Shown: positions 1 to 11,344, counted from the first letter of the stretch. The stretch: 64,000 nt of DNA from Acidovorax radicis N35 (GCF_000204195.1 NZ_AFBG01000019.1:248001-312000), one strand, 5' to 3'. Translations and numbers: made by a program. The notes: generated by a model from the letters alone, not told the origin.

Positions 1-420
1 GACCGCGTATTTTCGGAATGCGCTCTCCACCTGGATCAGGCCCAGCACCAGGGACACATCGAGCCCGGCGCGCTTGGACTCGTACCACGCGGTTTGCAGG
101 AAATCGCGGCGGACCTCCCACTCGGGCTTGCGACGGCGCAGGCGGTCGCTCATCGCGGCCAGCCAGCGCACGTAGTGAATGCGGGCCTCGGTGGTAAAAA
201 AATGCGGCTCTGGCGGAGCCTGGTTGGCAATGGCCGAACTCAGTGCGGTGCGCACGGAATCCATCAAGGGTTCCTCCAGTTGCCCACCCGCATGCGCCAG
301 CGAAGGCGTCGCCAGCCACACCGCTGGCGCCGACAGGGCAGCCAGGCATGCGCGCCGGGACACGCCGCCCCCGTCCTCGAGGGGCGTACTTGCCGCAGAA
401 ACCAGCCGCGCCCCGTTCAT
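1..420 (-). CDS. Lytic transglycosylase, SLT type (3' end outside window)
   Basis: Periplasmic or membrane-bound murein lytic transglycosylase, inferred from the sequence around residues 115-140 ([16 protein letters not shown]), which matches the start of the SLT fold with its catalytic Glu in QVESAF. The protein starts [11 protein letters not shown] and has a hydrophobic signal at about residues 21-44. An SRRAC twin-arginine pair precedes the hydrophobic stretch, so Tat export is possible, followed by an Ala-rich cleavage region (SLAHA). The ATG overlaps the proS stop in an ATGA junction, so the gene is probably translationally coupled to proS. The remaining catalytic domain runs off the left edge. 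Identity as a transglycosylase is fairly sure; the exact family is not. Confidence 0.8.
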   Translation of the reverse strand, partial: MNGARLVSAASTPLEDGGGVSRRACLAALSAPAVWLATPSLAHAGGQLEEPLMDSVRTALSSAIANQAPPEPHFFTTEARIHYVRWLAAMSDRLRRRKPEWEVRRDFLQTAWYESKRAGLDVSLVLGLIQVESAFRKYAV

Positions 421-2159
421 ACCGCCATGCGGCCCTTCACGTGGGCCAGGATGTCTGCCGTGGCCACCTTGGTGGCCGCTGAGTCGCGGCGGTGCTGGTA
501 CTCGACCACACCCTCCTTGAGACTCTTGTCGCCAATGGTCACGCGGTGTGGCACACCGATCAGCTCCCAGTCGGCAAACATGGCACCGGGGCGCTCGCCC
601 CGGTCGTCCAGGATCACGTCGACGCCCGCAGCCAGCAGGTCGGCGTAGAGCTGCTCGGCCGTGGCCTTGACGGCCTCGCTGCGGTCCATGCCCACGGGGC
701 AGACCACCACGGTGAATGGGGCAATGGCGTCGGGCCAGATGATGCCGCGCTCGTCGTGGTTTTGCTCGATGGCCGCAGCGGGCAGGCGCGTGACGCCAAT
801 GCCGTAGCAGCCCATTTCGAAAAATGCGGGCCGGCCATCGTCGCCGAGGAAAGTCGCGTTCATGTCCTTGCTGTACTTGGTGCCCAGGTAGAACACGTGG
901 CCCACTTCGATGCCACGCTCGATCGCCAGTTTGCCCTTGCCGTCGGGCGAGCGGTCGCCCGCCACCACGTTGCGCAGGTCTGCCACCGCATCGGGCTCGG
1001 GCAGGTCGCGACCCCAGTTGACGCCCGTGATGTGGAAATCGACCTCATTGGCCCCGCAGATCCAGTCGGCCATCAAGGCCACCTCGCGGTCCACCACGAT
1101 CTTCAAAGGCTTCTTCAAACCGATCGGCCCCAGATAACCCGGCTTGCAGCCAAAGTGCTCCTCGATTTCGCCCAGCGTGGCAAAACGGAAACCCGCCAGG
1201 CCCGGCACCTTGGCCACCTTGATCTCGTTCATATCGTGGTCGCCACGCAGCAGCAGCAGCCACACCTGGGTCTTGACGATCTCGCCCGCCTCGTTGGTTT
1301 CGTCCGTGGCGAGCACCAGCGACTTCACGGTGGTCGCGAGCGGCACGCTGAGCAGCTCTGCGACGTCGGCACAGGTGCTCTTGCCCGGCGTGGCTGTCTT
1401 GGTCAGCGCCTGCGTGGCAGCGCCGCGTGGACCGGCGGGGGCCAGGGCTTCGGCCTTTTCCATGTTGGCGGCGTAATCGCTCTCTGGGCAATAGACGATG
1501 GCGTCCTCGCCCGTGGCGGCGATCACCTGGAACTCTTCGGAAAGGTCACCACCGATGGCACCGCTGTCGGCCGCCACGGCGCGGTAGGTCAGGCCAAAGC
1601 GGTCAAAAATGCGGCGATAGGCTTGCGCCATGACCTGGTAGCTGGCCTTGGCCGCCGCCTGGTCGCGGTCAAAGCTGTAGGCGTCCTTCATGATGAACTC
1701 GCGGCCACGCATCAGGCCAAAACGTGGGCGGCGCTCGTCGCGGAACTTGGTCTGGATCTGGTAGAAATTCTTGGGCAGCTGCTTGTAGCTCTTGAGCTCC
1801 TGGCGTGCGATGTCAGTGATCACTTCTTCGCTGGTGGGCTGCACCACGAAGTCGCGTCCGTGGCGGTCCTGGATGCGCAGCAACTCGGGGCCCATCTTGT
1901 CGAAACGGCCCGTTTCCTGCCACAGCTCAGCGGGTTGCACCACGGGCATGGTCAGCTCCACGGCACCTGCACGGTTCATTTCCTCGCGCACGATGGCTTC
2001 CACCTTGCGGATCACCCGCAACCCCATGGGCATGTAGTTATAGATGCCAGCGCCCAGCTTCTTGATCAGCCCCGCCCGCGTCATGAGTTTGTGACTGACC
2101 ACTTCGGCATCCGCCGGAGCTTCCTTGAGGGTGGAAATAAAGAATTGGGAGGCTTTCAT
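417..2159 (-). CDS. proS: Prolyl-tRNA synthetase, bacterial type
   Basis: Charges tRNA-Pro with proline in the cytoplasm. The 580 residues match the long bacterial ProRS form, which carries an editing (INS) domain between motifs 2 and 3. Class II motifs are visible: motif 1 around residues 40-75, motif 2 at about 140-162 ([16 protein letters not shown]), motif 3 at 450-459 ([10 protein letters not shown]). The C-terminal anticodon-binding domain is at about 485-575. Divergent from rppH with a 92-nt gap, and its stop overlaps the start of the downstream lytic transglycosylase gene. Confidence 0.97.
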   Translation of the reverse strand: MKASQFFISTLKEAPADAEVVSHKLMTRAGLIKKLGAGIYNYMPMGLRVIRKVEAIVREEMNRAGAVELTMPVVQPAELWQETGRFDKMGPELLRIQDRHGRDFVVQPTSEEVITDIARQELKSYKQLPKNFYQIQTKFRDERRPRFGLMRGREFIMKDAYSFDRDQAAAKASYQVMAQAYRRIFDRFGLTYRAVAADSGAIGGDLSEEFQVIAATGEDAIVYCPESDYAANMEKAEALAPAGPRGAATQALTKTATPGKSTCADVAELLSVPLATTVKSLVLATDETNEAGEIVKTQVWLLLLRGDHDMNEIKVAKVPGLAGFRFATLGEIEEHFGCKPGYLGPIGLKKPLKIVVDREVALMADWICGANEVDFHITGVNWGRDLPEPDAVADLRNVVAGDRSPDGKGKLAIERGIEVGHVFYLGTKYSKDMNATFLGDDGRPAFFEMGCYGIGVTRLPAAAIEQNHDERGIIWPDAIAPFTVVVCPVGMDRSEAVKATAEQLYADLLAAGVDVILDDRGERPGAMFADWELIGVPHRVTIGDKSLKEGVVEYQHRRDSAATKVATADILAHVKGRMAV

Positions 2160-2193
2160 CGGAATCGATTGCAGGCAGAACGGGGCCGTCCAC

Positions 2194-2221
2194 TTGCTGC
2201 GCGCTAGGCGCCGTGCATAAT
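2194..2221 (+). promoter_or_regulatory. Candidate sigma-70 promoter for rppH
   Basis: TTGCTG at 2194-2199 and CATAAT at 2216-2221, spaced 16 nt, end about 30 nt before the rppH ATG at 2252. Assigned by pattern only. Confidence 0.45.
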
Positions 2222-2251
2222 GGACACAGTTTAAAAATTTGGGGTTTGATT

Positions 2252-2920
2252 ATGCTTGACCGGGACGGCTTTCGGCCGAACGTCGGCATCATCCTGCTCA
2301 ACCAGAAAAACCAGGTGTTCTGGGGCAAACGCATACGCACCCACAGCTGGCAGTTTCCGCAGGGTGGCATTGACCGGGGCGAGACCCCCGAGCAGGCCAT
2401 GTTCCGGGAATTGCATGAGGAAGTGGGCTTATTGCCCAACCACGTACGCGTGGTGGCCCGCACCCGGGACTGGTTGCGCTATGAGGTGCCTGACCGGTAC
2501 ATCCGCCGCGATGCACGCGGACACTACAAGGGCCAGAAACAAATCTGGTACCTGCTTCAACTGGTGGGCCACGACTGGGACCTGAACCTTCGTGCCACCA
2601 ACCATCCAGAATTTGACGCGTGGCGCTGGAACGACTACTGGGTTCCGCTGGACGTGGTGGTCGAGTTCAAACGTGGCGTATATGAAATGGCGCTGACGGA
2701 ACTAGCCCGCTTCCTGCCTCGGCACGAACAGCGCAACCGCTATCTGCGCAGCGGCATGCGCACGCGCGAGGGCGAACACGCGGGCACCATGTTCCGGACG
2801 GGGTCCATGCTGATCAATCCGGGCATGGAGCTTCCCCCAGGGGCCAGTTTCGATCCCGACCCGCAGAACAGTGTGCCTGGGGAGCTGGATGGCCTGCCCA
2901 CGGTCACTATGCCGCGTTAA
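2252..2920 (+). CDS. rppH: RNA pyrophosphohydrolase, Nudix family
   Basis: Removes pyrophosphate from the 5' triphosphate end of mRNA, starting 5'-end-dependent decay. The ATG at 2252 gives [17 protein letters not shown], the canonical RppH N terminus; an upstream in-frame ATG at 2213 would add 13 unrelated residues. The Nudix box (GX5EX7REUXEEXGU) is at residues 38-60, with [10 protein letters not shown] and RELHEEVGL visible. At 222 residues it is longer than the E. coli enzyme (about 176) because of a C-terminal tail rich in Gly, Pro and Asp. Convergent with proB, with a bidirectional terminator between them. Confidence 0.95.
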   Translation: MLDRDGFRPNVGIILLNQKNQVFWGKRIRTHSWQFPQGGIDRGETPEQAMFRELHEEVGLLPNHVRVVARTRDWLRYEVPDRYIRRDARGHYKGQKQIWYLLQLVGHDWDLNLRATNHPEFDAWRWNDYWVPLDVVVEFKRGVYEMALTELARFLPRHEQRNRYLRSGMRTREGEHAGTMFRTGSMLINPGMELPPGASFDPDPQNSVPGELDGLPTVTMPR

Positions 2921-2958
2921 GCCAGTAAGGTTCTTCCGTTAACGTCGAAGCTCCATGA

Positions 2959-2985
2959 AAAACGCCTGCAAATAGCAGGCGTTTT
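2959..2985. terminator. Bidirectional intrinsic terminator between rppH and proB
   Basis: Perfect 11-bp stem: AAAACGCCTGC at 2959-2969 and GCAGGCGTTTT at 2975-2985, with a 5-nt loop. The stem has an A tract on the left and a T tract on the right, so it can stop transcription from both sides, as expected between convergent genes. Confidence 0.9.
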
Positions 2986-3014
2986 GCTGTGCAGAGGCTG
3001 TTCGTGCTTCGCGC

Positions 3015-4154
3015 TCAGCTTGTGGTCAGCACCATGTTGTCGCGATGCACCATCTCGGGCTCTGCCACGTAGCCGAGCAGCTTCTCAAATTCGGTCGAAG
3101 GCTTGCGGCACAACATCCGGGCCTCGGCTGCTGCATAGTTGGCCAGGCCACGGGCAATTTCGGTACCGGATGCATCTCGCACTGCAATCACGTCCCCGCG
3201 GGAAAAGTCGCCCTCGACCGCTGTCATTCCGATGGGGAGCAGGCTCTTGCCTTCATCACGCACCTTGGCGGCAGCCCCGGCGTCCACCACCACCGAACCC
3301 CGCAGCTGTAGGTGGTCGGCCATCCACTGCTTGCGGGCCTGCTTCTTCTGCGTCTGGGCCACGAGCAAAGTGCCCAACGCCTCGCCACGCACGAGGCGGA
3401 CGAGCACATCGGACTCGCGCCCCCAGGCAATTACCGTCGATGCGCCCGAGCCAGCAGCCCGCTTGGCTGCCAGGATCTTGGTGATCATGCCGCCCTTGCC
3501 GATGCTGGAACCCGCGCCGCCGGCCATGGCCTCCAGTGCCGGGTCGCCCGCCTTGGCTTCGTGGACAAACTGCGCCGATGCATCACGGCGCGGATCGGCC
3601 GTGTACAGCCCCTTCTGGTCGGTCAGGATGATCAGCGCATCGGCCTCCACCAGATTGGCCACCAGGGCACCCAGCGTATCGTTGTCGCCGAACTTGATTT
3701 CGTCGTTGACGACGGTGTCGTTCTCATTGATCACCGGCACCACGCCCAGGCGCAGCAGCGTGAGCAGTGTCGAACGGGCGTTCAGGTAGCGCTCGCGGTC
3801 AGCCAGGTCCGCATGGGTGAGCAACACCTGCGCGCTGCCCATGCCCTGCTCGCGCAGCTTGGTTTCGTACATCTGCGCCAGCCCCATCTGCCCGACGGCC
3901 GCGGCGGCCTGCAGCTCGTGGACTTCGTGCGGCCGCGTGGTCCAGCCCAGGCGCTTCATGCCTTCGGCAATGGCACCGCTGGACACCATCACAACCTCGC
4001 GCGGCGCGCCGCCGTCGCCACGCACCAGAGCCGCCAGCTGGCGGCTCCATTCACCAATGGCGGTTTCGTCCAGGCCACGCCCCTCATTGGTCACAAGACT
4101 GGAACCCACCTTGACCACGATGCGGCGGGCATCTCGCAATACGCTGGAAACCAT
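3015..4154 (-). CDS. proB: Glutamate 5-kinase (AAK + PUA)
   Basis: First step of proline synthesis: ATP-dependent phosphorylation of glutamate to gamma-glutamyl phosphate. The start chosen (ATG at 4154, [19 protein letters not shown]) places the kinase motif VKVGSSL at residues 14-20. A longer frame to 4199 would start at a TTG inside a dispersed repeat and looks artificial. Amino-acid kinase domain at about residues 8-250 and C-terminal PUA domain at about 280-365, total 379 residues, normal for the long form. It follows obgE in the rplU-rpmA-obgE-proB order; a family A repeat fills the gap. Confidence 0.95.
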   Translation of the reverse strand: MVSSVLRDARRIVVKVGSSLVTNEGRGLDETAIGEWSRQLAALVRGDGGAPREVVMVSSGAIAEGMKRLGWTTRPHEVHELQAAAAVGQMGLAQMYETKLREQGMGSAQVLLTHADLADRERYLNARSTLLTLLRLGVVPVINENDTVVNDEIKFGDNDTLGALVANLVEADALIILTDQKGLYTADPRRDASAQFVHEAKAGDPALEAMAGGAGSSIGKGGMITKILAAKRAAGSGASTVIAWGRESDVLVRLVRGEALGTLLVAQTQKKQARKQWMADHLQLRGSVVVDAGAAAKVRDEGKSLLPIGMTAVEGDFSRGDVIAVRDASGTEIARGLANYAAAEARMLCRKPSTEFEKLLGYVAEPEMVHRDNMVLTTS

Positions 4155-4174
4155 TTTTTTAGTGCTTTTGGCCA

Positions 4175-4220
4175 CTAGCGCTTGTTTATCAAGCGTCAAT
4201 AGCTATTAAAAATATAGCAA
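4175..4220 (+). repeat. Family A dispersed palindromic element, copy a
   Basis: Lies between obgE and proB. The first hairpin GCGCTT-GTTTATC-AAGCGT closes a 7-nt loop. Then AGCTAT/ATAGC arms at about 4201-4218 form a second AT-rich hairpin. It ends 20 nt upstream of the proB ATG (proB is on the minus strand). The strand shown is the one on which the AGCTAT module follows the GCGCTT hairpin. Confidence 0.85.
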
Positions 4221-4246
4221 TCAAATCCGATTAGCCCTGTGACGAA

Positions 4247-5329
<1,083 letters not shown>

Positions 5330-5445
5330 TTACAAAAGGGCGCAGCACCCACGTCAGACTGCCAAATTCAGTTGGGACTGCGGAACGCCTTGAAGGCGCT
5401 GTCTGCACGCACGTGGCCGCGCCACATCGTACAGACCAAACAACA

Positions 5446-5467
5446 AAGCCCCGGCAAAGCGGGGCTT
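5446..5467 (-). terminator. Probable terminator or attenuator after rpmA
   Basis: AAGCCCC at 5446-5452 pairs with GGGGCTT at 5461-5467. On the minus strand it is followed by a T-rich run (TTTGTTGTTT). It lies 25 nt downstream of the rpmA stop and about 130 nt before obgE, so it may separate or attenuate ribosomal-protein and GTPase expression. Confidence 0.6.
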
Positions 5468-5491
5468 CGATGGCTACCAGAGGGGTGAACC

Positions 5492-5749
5492 TCAGGCAGG
5501 AGTCACATTGACCGTGGACTTGGACAACGCACCCTTGGTACCGAACGACACATGACCGTCCACCAGAGCGAACAAGGTGTGATCCTTGCCCACACCGACA
5601 TTGTTGCCGGGGTGGAAACGCGTGCCACGTTGACGCACGATGATCGAGCCAGCGCTGATCAGTTCACCACCGAACGCCTTGACACCAAGCATCTTTGGCT
5701 TGGAATCGCGCCCGTTTCGCGTAGAGCCGCCGCCTTTTTTCTGTGCCAT
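5492..5749 (-). CDS. rpmA: 50S ribosomal protein L27
   Basis: Structural protein of the large subunit near the peptidyl transferase centre. The 85-residue sequence starts [19 protein letters not shown] and contains the conserved [26 protein letters not shown] core. It lies 16 nt downstream of rplU, presumably on the same transcript. Confidence 0.98.
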   Translation of the reverse strand: MAQKKGGGSTRNGRDSKPKMLGVKAFGGELISAGSIIVRQRGTRFHPGNNVGVGKDHTLFALVDGHVSFGTKGALSKSTVNVTPA

Positions 5750-5765
5750 GACTCAGCTCCTTCGA

Positions 5766-6077
5766 TTAAGCAGCAATCGCACCGATTTGCAGCTCAGTGA
5801 ACTGCTGGCGATGGCCTTGGCGTTTTTGATAGTGCTTGCGACGGCGCATCTTGAAGATGTGCACTTTGTCGTGCTTGCCGTGGGCCACGACAGTGGCTTT
5901 CACGGTTGCGCCGGACACCAGGGGCGTACCGATCTTGAGTTCAGCGCCGTTGCCGACTGCCAAAACCTGATCGATCACAATTTCCTGGCCTACGTCCGCA
6001 GCAATCTGTTCTACTTTAATTTTTTCGCCGGAAGCAACGCGATACTGCTTGCCGCCGGTTTTTATGACCGCGTACAT
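5766..6077 (-). CDS. rplU: 50S ribosomal protein L21
   Basis: Large-subunit ribosomal protein of 103 residues ([20 protein letters not shown]). The ATG at 6077 is chosen because it gives the invariant L21 N terminus and is preceded by an AGAGGT ribosome-binding site 5 nt upstream. The frame stays open far upstream, but that part has no similarity to L21. First gene of the rplU-rpmA-obgE-proB group. Confidence 0.98.
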   Translation of the reverse strand: MYAVIKTGGKQYRVASGEKIKVEQIAADVGQEIVIDQVLAVGNGAELKIGTPLVSGATVKATVVAHGKHDKVHIFKMRRRKHYQKRQGHRQQFTELQIGAIAA

Positions 6078-6126
6078 GTTGACCTCTTGATATGAGTTCT
6101 GCAGACGAATTTCCGCAGAGCCCAAG

Positions 6127-6156
6127 AGTATAACGCATAGCTCGCCAAAGCGCCAA
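6127..6156 (-). promoter_or_regulatory. Candidate sigma-70 promoter for rplU-rpmA
   Basis: Minus-strand TTGGCG (6156-6151) and TATACT (6132-6127) separated by 18 nt, about 50 nt upstream of the rplU ATG. Good match by eye. Confidence 0.6.
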
Positions 6157-6236
6157 TCCCTTCGCGCCCGCAGCGCGACACCCTTGCACGTCGTCGCAGA
6201 GCACCTTCGGGGGTTCCTATAATCCGGGCTCTTTCT

Positions 6237-7232
6237 GTGACCACCATCTTGACTGACCACACCGCCCCCGCAGCATCCCCCATCCTGCTCGTTGCACAAG
6301 ACATGCACGAGGTCGACAAGGTCATTGGTCAGCGCCTGACATCCAGCGTTCCCCTGGTGGCCCAGATATCGCAGTACATCATTGCTGCGGGCGGGAAACG
6401 CCTGCGACCCGCCCTGCTGCTGATGGTGTGTGGCGCCTTGGGCTATCGGGGGGCACATCGGCACAGCCTTGCGGCCGTCGTGGAACTGATCCACACCGCC
6501 ACGCTGCTGCACGACGATGTCGTTGACGCATCCACCCTGCGCCGGGGCCGCCCTACCGCCAACGAAACTTTTGGCAACCCTGCCAGCGTGCTTGTTGGTG
6601 ATTTTTTGCACACCCGCTCCTTCCAGATGATGGTCGAGGCAGGCAGCATGCGGATCATGGAAATACTTTCGGAGGCCACCAACGTGATCGCCGAGGGGGA
6701 GGTTCTACAGCTGATGAACATGCACGACGCCTCGCTCGACGAAGCGGGCTACCTGCGCGTCATTCGCTCCAAGACTGCCAAACTTTTTGAAGCGAGTGCG
6801 CGCCTTGGTGCGGTACTCGCCGAAAGCCCCCCCGAGGTTGAAGAAGCATGTGCAATCTACGGGCAAGCACTAGGCACAGCTTTCCAGATCATTGACGACG
6901 TCCTTGACTACGACGGAGACGCGACAGAGATGGGGAAAAACCTGGGCGACGATCTGCGCGAAGGCAAGTCCACCCTCCCCCTGATTGCGGCCATGGAACG
7001 CGGCACGGCGAGCCAGGCGCGCGTGGTGCGCGAAGCCATTGAACAAGGCTCCACCGATCAATTAGCGGACATAGTCCAGATCGTTCGCGAGACCGGCGCC
7101 CTGGAAGTCACCCGGGCAGCCGCGTCCGCGGAAGCCCGCCGGGCCATGGCTGCTGCAGAGCAATTACCGGCGAATGAATATTCAGCAGGTTTGCTAGAAT
7201 TGGCAGCACAGTTGCTCATACGACGCAACTGA
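6237..7232 (+). CDS. ispB: Polyprenyl (octaprenyl) diphosphate synthase
   Basis: Builds the long isoprenoid chain used for ubiquinone. Both aspartate-rich motifs are present: DDVVD at residues 93-97 and DDVLDYD near 220, plus GGKRLRP at 52-58. It is 331 residues from a GTG at 6237. An ATG at 6303 ([10 protein letters not shown]) is a possible shorter start. A TATAAT hexamer at 6218-6223 lies only 13 nt upstream of the GTG, which would make the transcript nearly leaderless and slightly favours the ATG. Divergent from rplU. Confidence 0.93.
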   Translation: MTTILTDHTAPAASPILLVAQDMHEVDKVIGQRLTSSVPLVAQISQYIIAAGGKRLRPALLLMVCGALGYRGAHRHSLAAVVELIHTATLLHDDVVDASTLRRGRPTANETFGNPASVLVGDFLHTRSFQMMVEAGSMRIMEILSEATNVIAEGEVLQLMNMHDASLDEAGYLRVIRSKTAKLFEASARLGAVLAESPPEVEEACAIYGQALGTAFQIIDDVLDYDGDATEMGKNLGDDLREGKSTLPLIAAMERGTASQARVVREAIEQGSTDQLADIVQIVRETGALEVTRAAASAEARRAMAAAEQLPANEYSAGLLELAAQLLIRRN

Positions 7233-7275
7233 AACACTCATTACATCGACTCTTGGGTGCAATCTAGTGGGCACG

Positions 7276-7352
7276 CGGGGTGTAGCTTAGCCTGGTAGAG
7301 CGCTACGTTCGGGACGTAGAGGCCGGAGGTTCGAATCCTCTCACCCCGACCA
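7276..7352 (+). tRNA. tRNA-Pro (anticodon CGG)
   Basis: 77-nt cloverleaf. The acceptor arm CGGGGTG pairs with CACCCCG, the D arm contains AGCTTAGCCTGGTAGAGC, and the anticodon loop is TTCGGGA within CTACG/CGTAG. The T arm has GGTTCGAATCC and CCA is encoded at 7350-7352. Confidence 0.97.
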
Positions 7353-7484
7353 TAAATACAAGCGCATTTCTAACAATAGCACTGCTTCTGTGGTGCTGTT
7401 GCCAATATCGGTCACTGTACAGCCTGCAGATGATCGGTGATGATAGGATGGTTTCTTTTCCACACCTAACACATTACCGGTTAC

Positions 7485-9224
7485 ATGGCCGCTGTCGATA
7501 CTGTCCCCAAAGAAGCCTCCGCAGTGGCCCTTCCCGGATTGGGCAGGGCCCTGATGTCTGCTGGCAAGCTGACCCAAAAGGCAGCAGAGGACATTTACAA
7601 AAAATCACAACTTAGCCGAACCAGCTTTATTGCCGAGTTGACTGGCTCCGGCGCGGTGTCTGCCGCCGACTTGGCCCACACCGTATCGGCCGTTTTTGGC
7701 GCACCCCTGCTGGATTTGGAAGCGATTGATCCGCTGCGACTCCCCAAAGAACTCCTGGACAGCAAGATATGCCAAGCATATCGGGTTGTTGTTCTGAGCA
7801 AGCGCAATAATCGCCTGATTGTCGCTACAGCAGATCCGACCGATCAGGAAGCAGCAGAGAAAATAAAATTCACCACCCAAATGGGGGTGGATTGGATTAT
7901 TGCCGAGTACGACAAGCTCAGCCGATTGGTAGAGGCAACGACCAAATCGGCCAGCGAGTCCTTGGAAACACTGACGAGTGGCGGTGGTGATTTTGAATTT
8001 GACGATGCTCCCATCGAGGAGGCGCCAGACAATAACGACACCGGTGCCGGTGACGTAGAAGATGCTCCCATCGTCAAGTTCTTGCACAAGATGCTGCTGG
8101 ACGCATTCAACATGCGTGCCTCGGATCTGCACTTTGAACCTTACGAGCACCAATATCGCGTGAGATTCCGGATTGATGGGGAACTCCGCGAAATCGCATC
8201 CCCTCCAATAGCCATTAAGGACAAGCTCGCCTCTCGTATCAAGGTGATTTCTCGGCTAGATATTTCTGAAAAACGGGTTCCGCAAGACGGGCGCATGAAA
8301 TTGAAGGTAGGCCCGGACAGAGTGATTGATTTTCGGGTCAGCACCCTCCCCACACTGTTTGGCGAAAAAATTGTTATCCGTATTCTGGACCCCAGCAGTG
8401 CGAAGCTGGGGATCGACGCATTAGGCTATGAACCTCAGGAAAAGGAACGGTTGCTCGAAGCCATTGGGCGCCCCTATGGAATGATCTTGGTCACCGGGCC
8501 AACCGGCTCTGGCAAAACCGTGTCCTTGTATACCTGCTTGAATCTTCTGAATAAGCCAGGAGTCAACATCGCCACGGCTGAGGACCCCTCAGAAATTAAC
8601 CTCCCGGGAGTCAACCAGGTCAATGTCAACGAGAAGGCTGGCATGACCTTTGCGGTAGCTCTCAAATCCTTCCTGCGGCAAGATCCCGATATCATCATGG
8701 TCGGCGAAATTCGCGACCTGGAAACTGCTGATATTTCCATCAAAGCTGCACAGACGGGCCATTTGGTACTGTCGACACTTCACACCAATGATGCCCCCAC
8801 CACCCTGACACGTATGCGCAATATGGGAATTGCACCTTTTAATATTGCCTCCAGCGTCATTCTCATTACGGCGCAGCGCTTGGCACGACGGCTGTGCCCG
8901 GTCTGCAAAGCACCAGCCGACATACCGCACGAATCGCTACTAGAGGCGGGGTACAAGGAAGAGGAAATTGACGGAAGTTGGGTAACTTACCGCCCGGTAG
9001 GCTGTTCCGCATGCAATAACGGGTACAAGGGGCGGGTCGGCATTTACCAGGTCATGCCAATCTCCGAGGACATTCAACGGATCATTTTGCGCGACGGCAG
9101 TGCACTGGAAATCGCCGAGCAAGCCAGGGCAGAAGGCGTTCGCTCGCTCCGCGAATCGGGCCTGCACAAGGCAAGGCTGGGCTTCACTTCGCTGGAAGAA
9201 GTGCTTGCCGTCACCAACGAATAA
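7485..9224 (+). CDS. pilB: Type IV pilus assembly ATPase
   Basis: Hexameric GspE/PilB-type ATPase that powers pilus extension on the cytoplasmic side of the inner membrane. It has an N-terminal MshEN-like region (about 20-160). Walker A is GPTGSGKT near 337-344, and the Walker B and Asp/His boxes are around VGEIRDLETADI and STLHTNDAP. A tetracysteine zinc motif is near residues 470 and 506 (CPVCKAP, CSACNNGYKG). The 579 residues are typical. It lies 18 nt upstream of pilC; no pilin gene is adjacent. Confidence 0.96.
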   Translation: MAAVDTVPKEASAVALPGLGRALMSAGKLTQKAAEDIYKKSQLSRTSFIAELTGSGAVSAADLAHTVSAVFGAPLLDLEAIDPLRLPKELLDSKICQAYRVVVLSKRNNRLIVATADPTDQEAAEKIKFTTQMGVDWIIAEYDKLSRLVEATTKSASESLETLTSGGGDFEFDDAPIEEAPDNNDTGAGDVEDAPIVKFLHKMLLDAFNMRASDLHFEPYEHQYRVRFRIDGELREIASPPIAIKDKLASRIKVISRLDISEKRVPQDGRMKLKVGPDRVIDFRVSTLPTLFGEKIVIRILDPSSAKLGIDALGYEPQEKERLLEAIGRPYGMILVTGPTGSGKTVSLYTCLNLLNKPGVNIATAEDPSEINLPGVNQVNVNEKAGMTFAVALKSFLRQDPDIIMVGEIRDLETADISIKAAQTGHLVLSTLHTNDAPTTLTRMRNMGIAPFNIASSVILITAQRLARRLCPVCKAPADIPHESLLEAGYKEEEIDGSWVTYRPVGCSACNNGYKGRVGIYQVMPISEDIQRIILRDGSALEIAEQARAEGVRSLRESGLHKARLGFTSLEEVLAVTNE

Positions 9225-9242
9225 CAAGCTAGAGGGACCAGC

Positions 9243-10460
9243 ATGGCAACCGCTGCATCAAGGGATATCAAGGAATTTGTTTTTGAATGGGAAGGCAAGG
9301 ATCGCCATGGCAAGGTGGTGCGCGGAGAAGTGCGTGCATCCGGCGAAAACCAAGTGCAAGCCACCCTGCGCCGCCAGGGCGTTTTCCCCACAAAGATCAA
9401 GAAGCGCCGGATGCGTTCTGGCAAGAAGATAAAACCCAAAGACATTGCGTTGTTTACCCGACAACTCGCCACAATGATGAAAGCGGGGGTTCCTCTCTTG
9501 CAGTCGTTTGATATTGTGGGACGCGGTAACACCAACGCCAGCGTTACCAAACTTCTGAATGACATCCGCTCCGACGTTGAAACAGGTACTTCGCTGAATG
9601 CTGCATTCCGCAAGCATCCCATGTATTTTGACAGCCTCTACTGCAACCTTGTAGAAGCCGGCGAGGCGGCCGGTATTTTGGAAGCTCTGCTCGACCGGTT
9701 GGCCACCTACATGGAAAAAACGGAGGCCATCAAGTCGAAAATCAAATCAGCTTTGATGTACCCTATATCTGTGGTGATTGTGGCTTTTGTGGTCGTTACA
9801 GTGATCATGATTTTTGTAATCCCAGCATTCAAGGAGGTTTTCAGCTCGTTCGGCGCGGACTTGCCCGCACCCACCTTATTTGTAATGGGGATCAGTGAAA
9901 TTTTCGTGAAATGGTGGTGGTTGATATTTGGTGTGATTGGTGGTGGATTTTTCTTTTTCATGCAAGCCTGGAAAAGAAATGAAAAAATGCAGATGTTTAT
10001 GGATCGGATTTTATTAAAATTGCCGATTTTTGGTGCCCTGATTGAAAAATCATGTGTTGCACGTTGGACTCGCACTTTGTCCACCATGTTCGCTGCCGGG
10101 GTACCCCTCGTAGAGGCGCTCGACTCTGTGGGCGGGGCCTCTGGAAATTCCTTGTACTCCATGGCAACTGAAAAAATCCAACAGGAAGTTTCCACAGGCA
10201 CCAGTCTCACCGCAGCCATGGGCAATGCAAATATTTTCCCATCCATGGTCCTTCAGATGTGCGCCATTGGGGAAGAATCCGGCTCCATTGACCACATGCT
10301 GGGCAAGGCCGCCGATTTTTATGAGGCAGAAGTGGATGAAATGGTGGCGGGCTTATCGAGCCTGATGGAGCCCATCATCATTGTGTTCCTGGGTACGCTG
10401 ATCGGCGGCATCGTCGTCTCCATGTACCTTCCTATCTTCAAACTTGGTCAAGTTGTGTAA
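9243..10460 (+). CDS. pilC: Type IV pilus inner-membrane platform protein
   Basis: Polytopic platform protein that couples PilB motion to pilin insertion. The 405 residues carry two T2SSF domains (about residues 70-195 and 270-395) with hydrophobic segments near 170-195, 220-245 and 375-400. GVPLLQSFDIV and GVPLVEALDSVG mark the repeated domain starts. Its stop codon shares one base with the pilD start (TAATG), so the two are coupled. Confidence 0.96.
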   Translation: MATAASRDIKEFVFEWEGKDRHGKVVRGEVRASGENQVQATLRRQGVFPTKIKKRRMRSGKKIKPKDIALFTRQLATMMKAGVPLLQSFDIVGRGNTNASVTKLLNDIRSDVETGTSLNAAFRKHPMYFDSLYCNLVEAGEAAGILEALLDRLATYMEKTEAIKSKIKSALMYPISVVIVAFVVVTVIMIFVIPAFKEVFSSFGADLPAPTLFVMGISEIFVKWWWLIFGVIGGGFFFFMQAWKRNEKMQMFMDRILLKLPIFGALIEKSCVARWTRTLSTMFAAGVPLVEALDSVGGASGNSLYSMATEKIQQEVSTGTSLTAAMGNANIFPSMVLQMCAIGEESGSIDHMLGKAADFYEAEVDEMVAGLSSLMEPIIIVFLGTLIGGIVVSMYLPIFKLGQVV

Positions 10461-11341
10461 TGGAGATGGCGGCTTGGTGGGACGCAAGTCTGGGTGGGGT
10501 ATTGGGACTTCTGATCGGTAGTTTTCTCAATGTGGTTATTTACCGGCTTCCCAAAATAATGGAACGCCAGTGGGCTGAGGAAGTGCGGGCAGCGCAGGTG
10601 CTGGGCGGGCAAGAAGATGTGCATCCATCTGCCCCCTCTGACCATGAGCGGTTCAACCTCATGGTTCCCCGCTCCCGCTGCCCGTCGTGCGGGCACATAG
10701 TGCAGTGGTACGAGAACATCCCCGTCCTGAGCTACCTTTTTCTGCGCGGCCGCTGTTCGGCGTGCAAGACACGGATATCGGTACGCTACCCGTTGGTCGA
10801 GATGGCGACCGGGGCCCTGTTCTTCCTTTGTATTCAGCGTTGGGGCATGACGCCTACGGGCTTTGTCTGGTGCGGCTTCTCGGCAGCGCTGATTGCCTTG
10901 GCGTTCATTGACTGGGATACCACCCTGCTCCCTGACGACATCACCCTTCCCCTGCTTTGGGCCGGACTGCTCGCTTCTGCCCTGCAATGGATTGAGGTGC
11001 CCTTGTACGCCTCGGTGCTCGGAGCAGCCGCGGGGTACCTTTCACTCTGGCTGGTTTACTGGGGATTCAAGCTGGCCACGGGGAAGGAAGGCATGGGTTA
11101 TGGGGACTTCAAGCTGTTTGCGGCGTTGGGGGCCTGGTTTGGCTGGCAAGCACTGGTGCCTATCATCCTGATGTCTTCGGTCATCGGTGCAATCATCGGC
11201 ATTGCGATGAAAGTCTTCAGCAGCCTGCGTGAAGGCGGCTACATTCCTTTTGGCCCCTTCCTCGTCGGCGCGGGATTTACGGCCATGGTGTTTGGGCCCA
11301 ATGCCATCCTTGACGCCGTGCTGAATCTTTTGGGACTGTGA
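10460..11341 (+). CDS. pilD: Prepilin peptidase and N-methyltransferase
   Basis: Inner-membrane bifunctional enzyme that cleaves the prepilin leader and methylates the new N terminus. Two CxxC pairs (CPSC near residue 74, CSAC near 100) form the zinc site of the methyltransferase domain. The aspartyl-protease GxGD motif appears as GMGYGDFK near 212. Several membrane segments and 293 residues agree with the family. Completes pilB-pilC-pilD and overlaps pilC by one nucleotide. Confidence 0.96.
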   Translation: MEMAAWWDASLGGVLGLLIGSFLNVVIYRLPKIMERQWAEEVRAAQVLGGQEDVHPSAPSDHERFNLMVPRSRCPSCGHIVQWYENIPVLSYLFLRGRCSACKTRISVRYPLVEMATGALFFLCIQRWGMTPTGFVWCGFSAALIALAFIDWDTTLLPDDITLPLLWAGLLASALQWIEVPLYASVLGAAAGYLSLWLVYWGFKLATGKEGMGYGDFKLFAALGAWFGWQALVPIILMSSVIGAIIGIAMKVFSSLREGGYIPFGPFLVGAGFTAMVFGPNAILDAVLNLLGL

Positions 11342-11344
11342 ACG

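Noticed and set aside
492..2207. 571-codon plus-strand frame opposite proS
   Set aside because: Antisense shadow; no start signal or family motif, whereas proS is unmistakable.
4155..4199. N-terminal extension of proB
   Set aside because: It would begin at a TTG inside the family A repeat and encodes residues unlike ProB.
6216..6237. Firm ispB promoter
   Set aside because: TATAAT is good but no -35 hexamer is found at the right distance, so it is only mentioned under ispB.
7390..7480. Sigma-54 promoter before pilB
   Set aside because: GG and GC elements are not at the required spacing.
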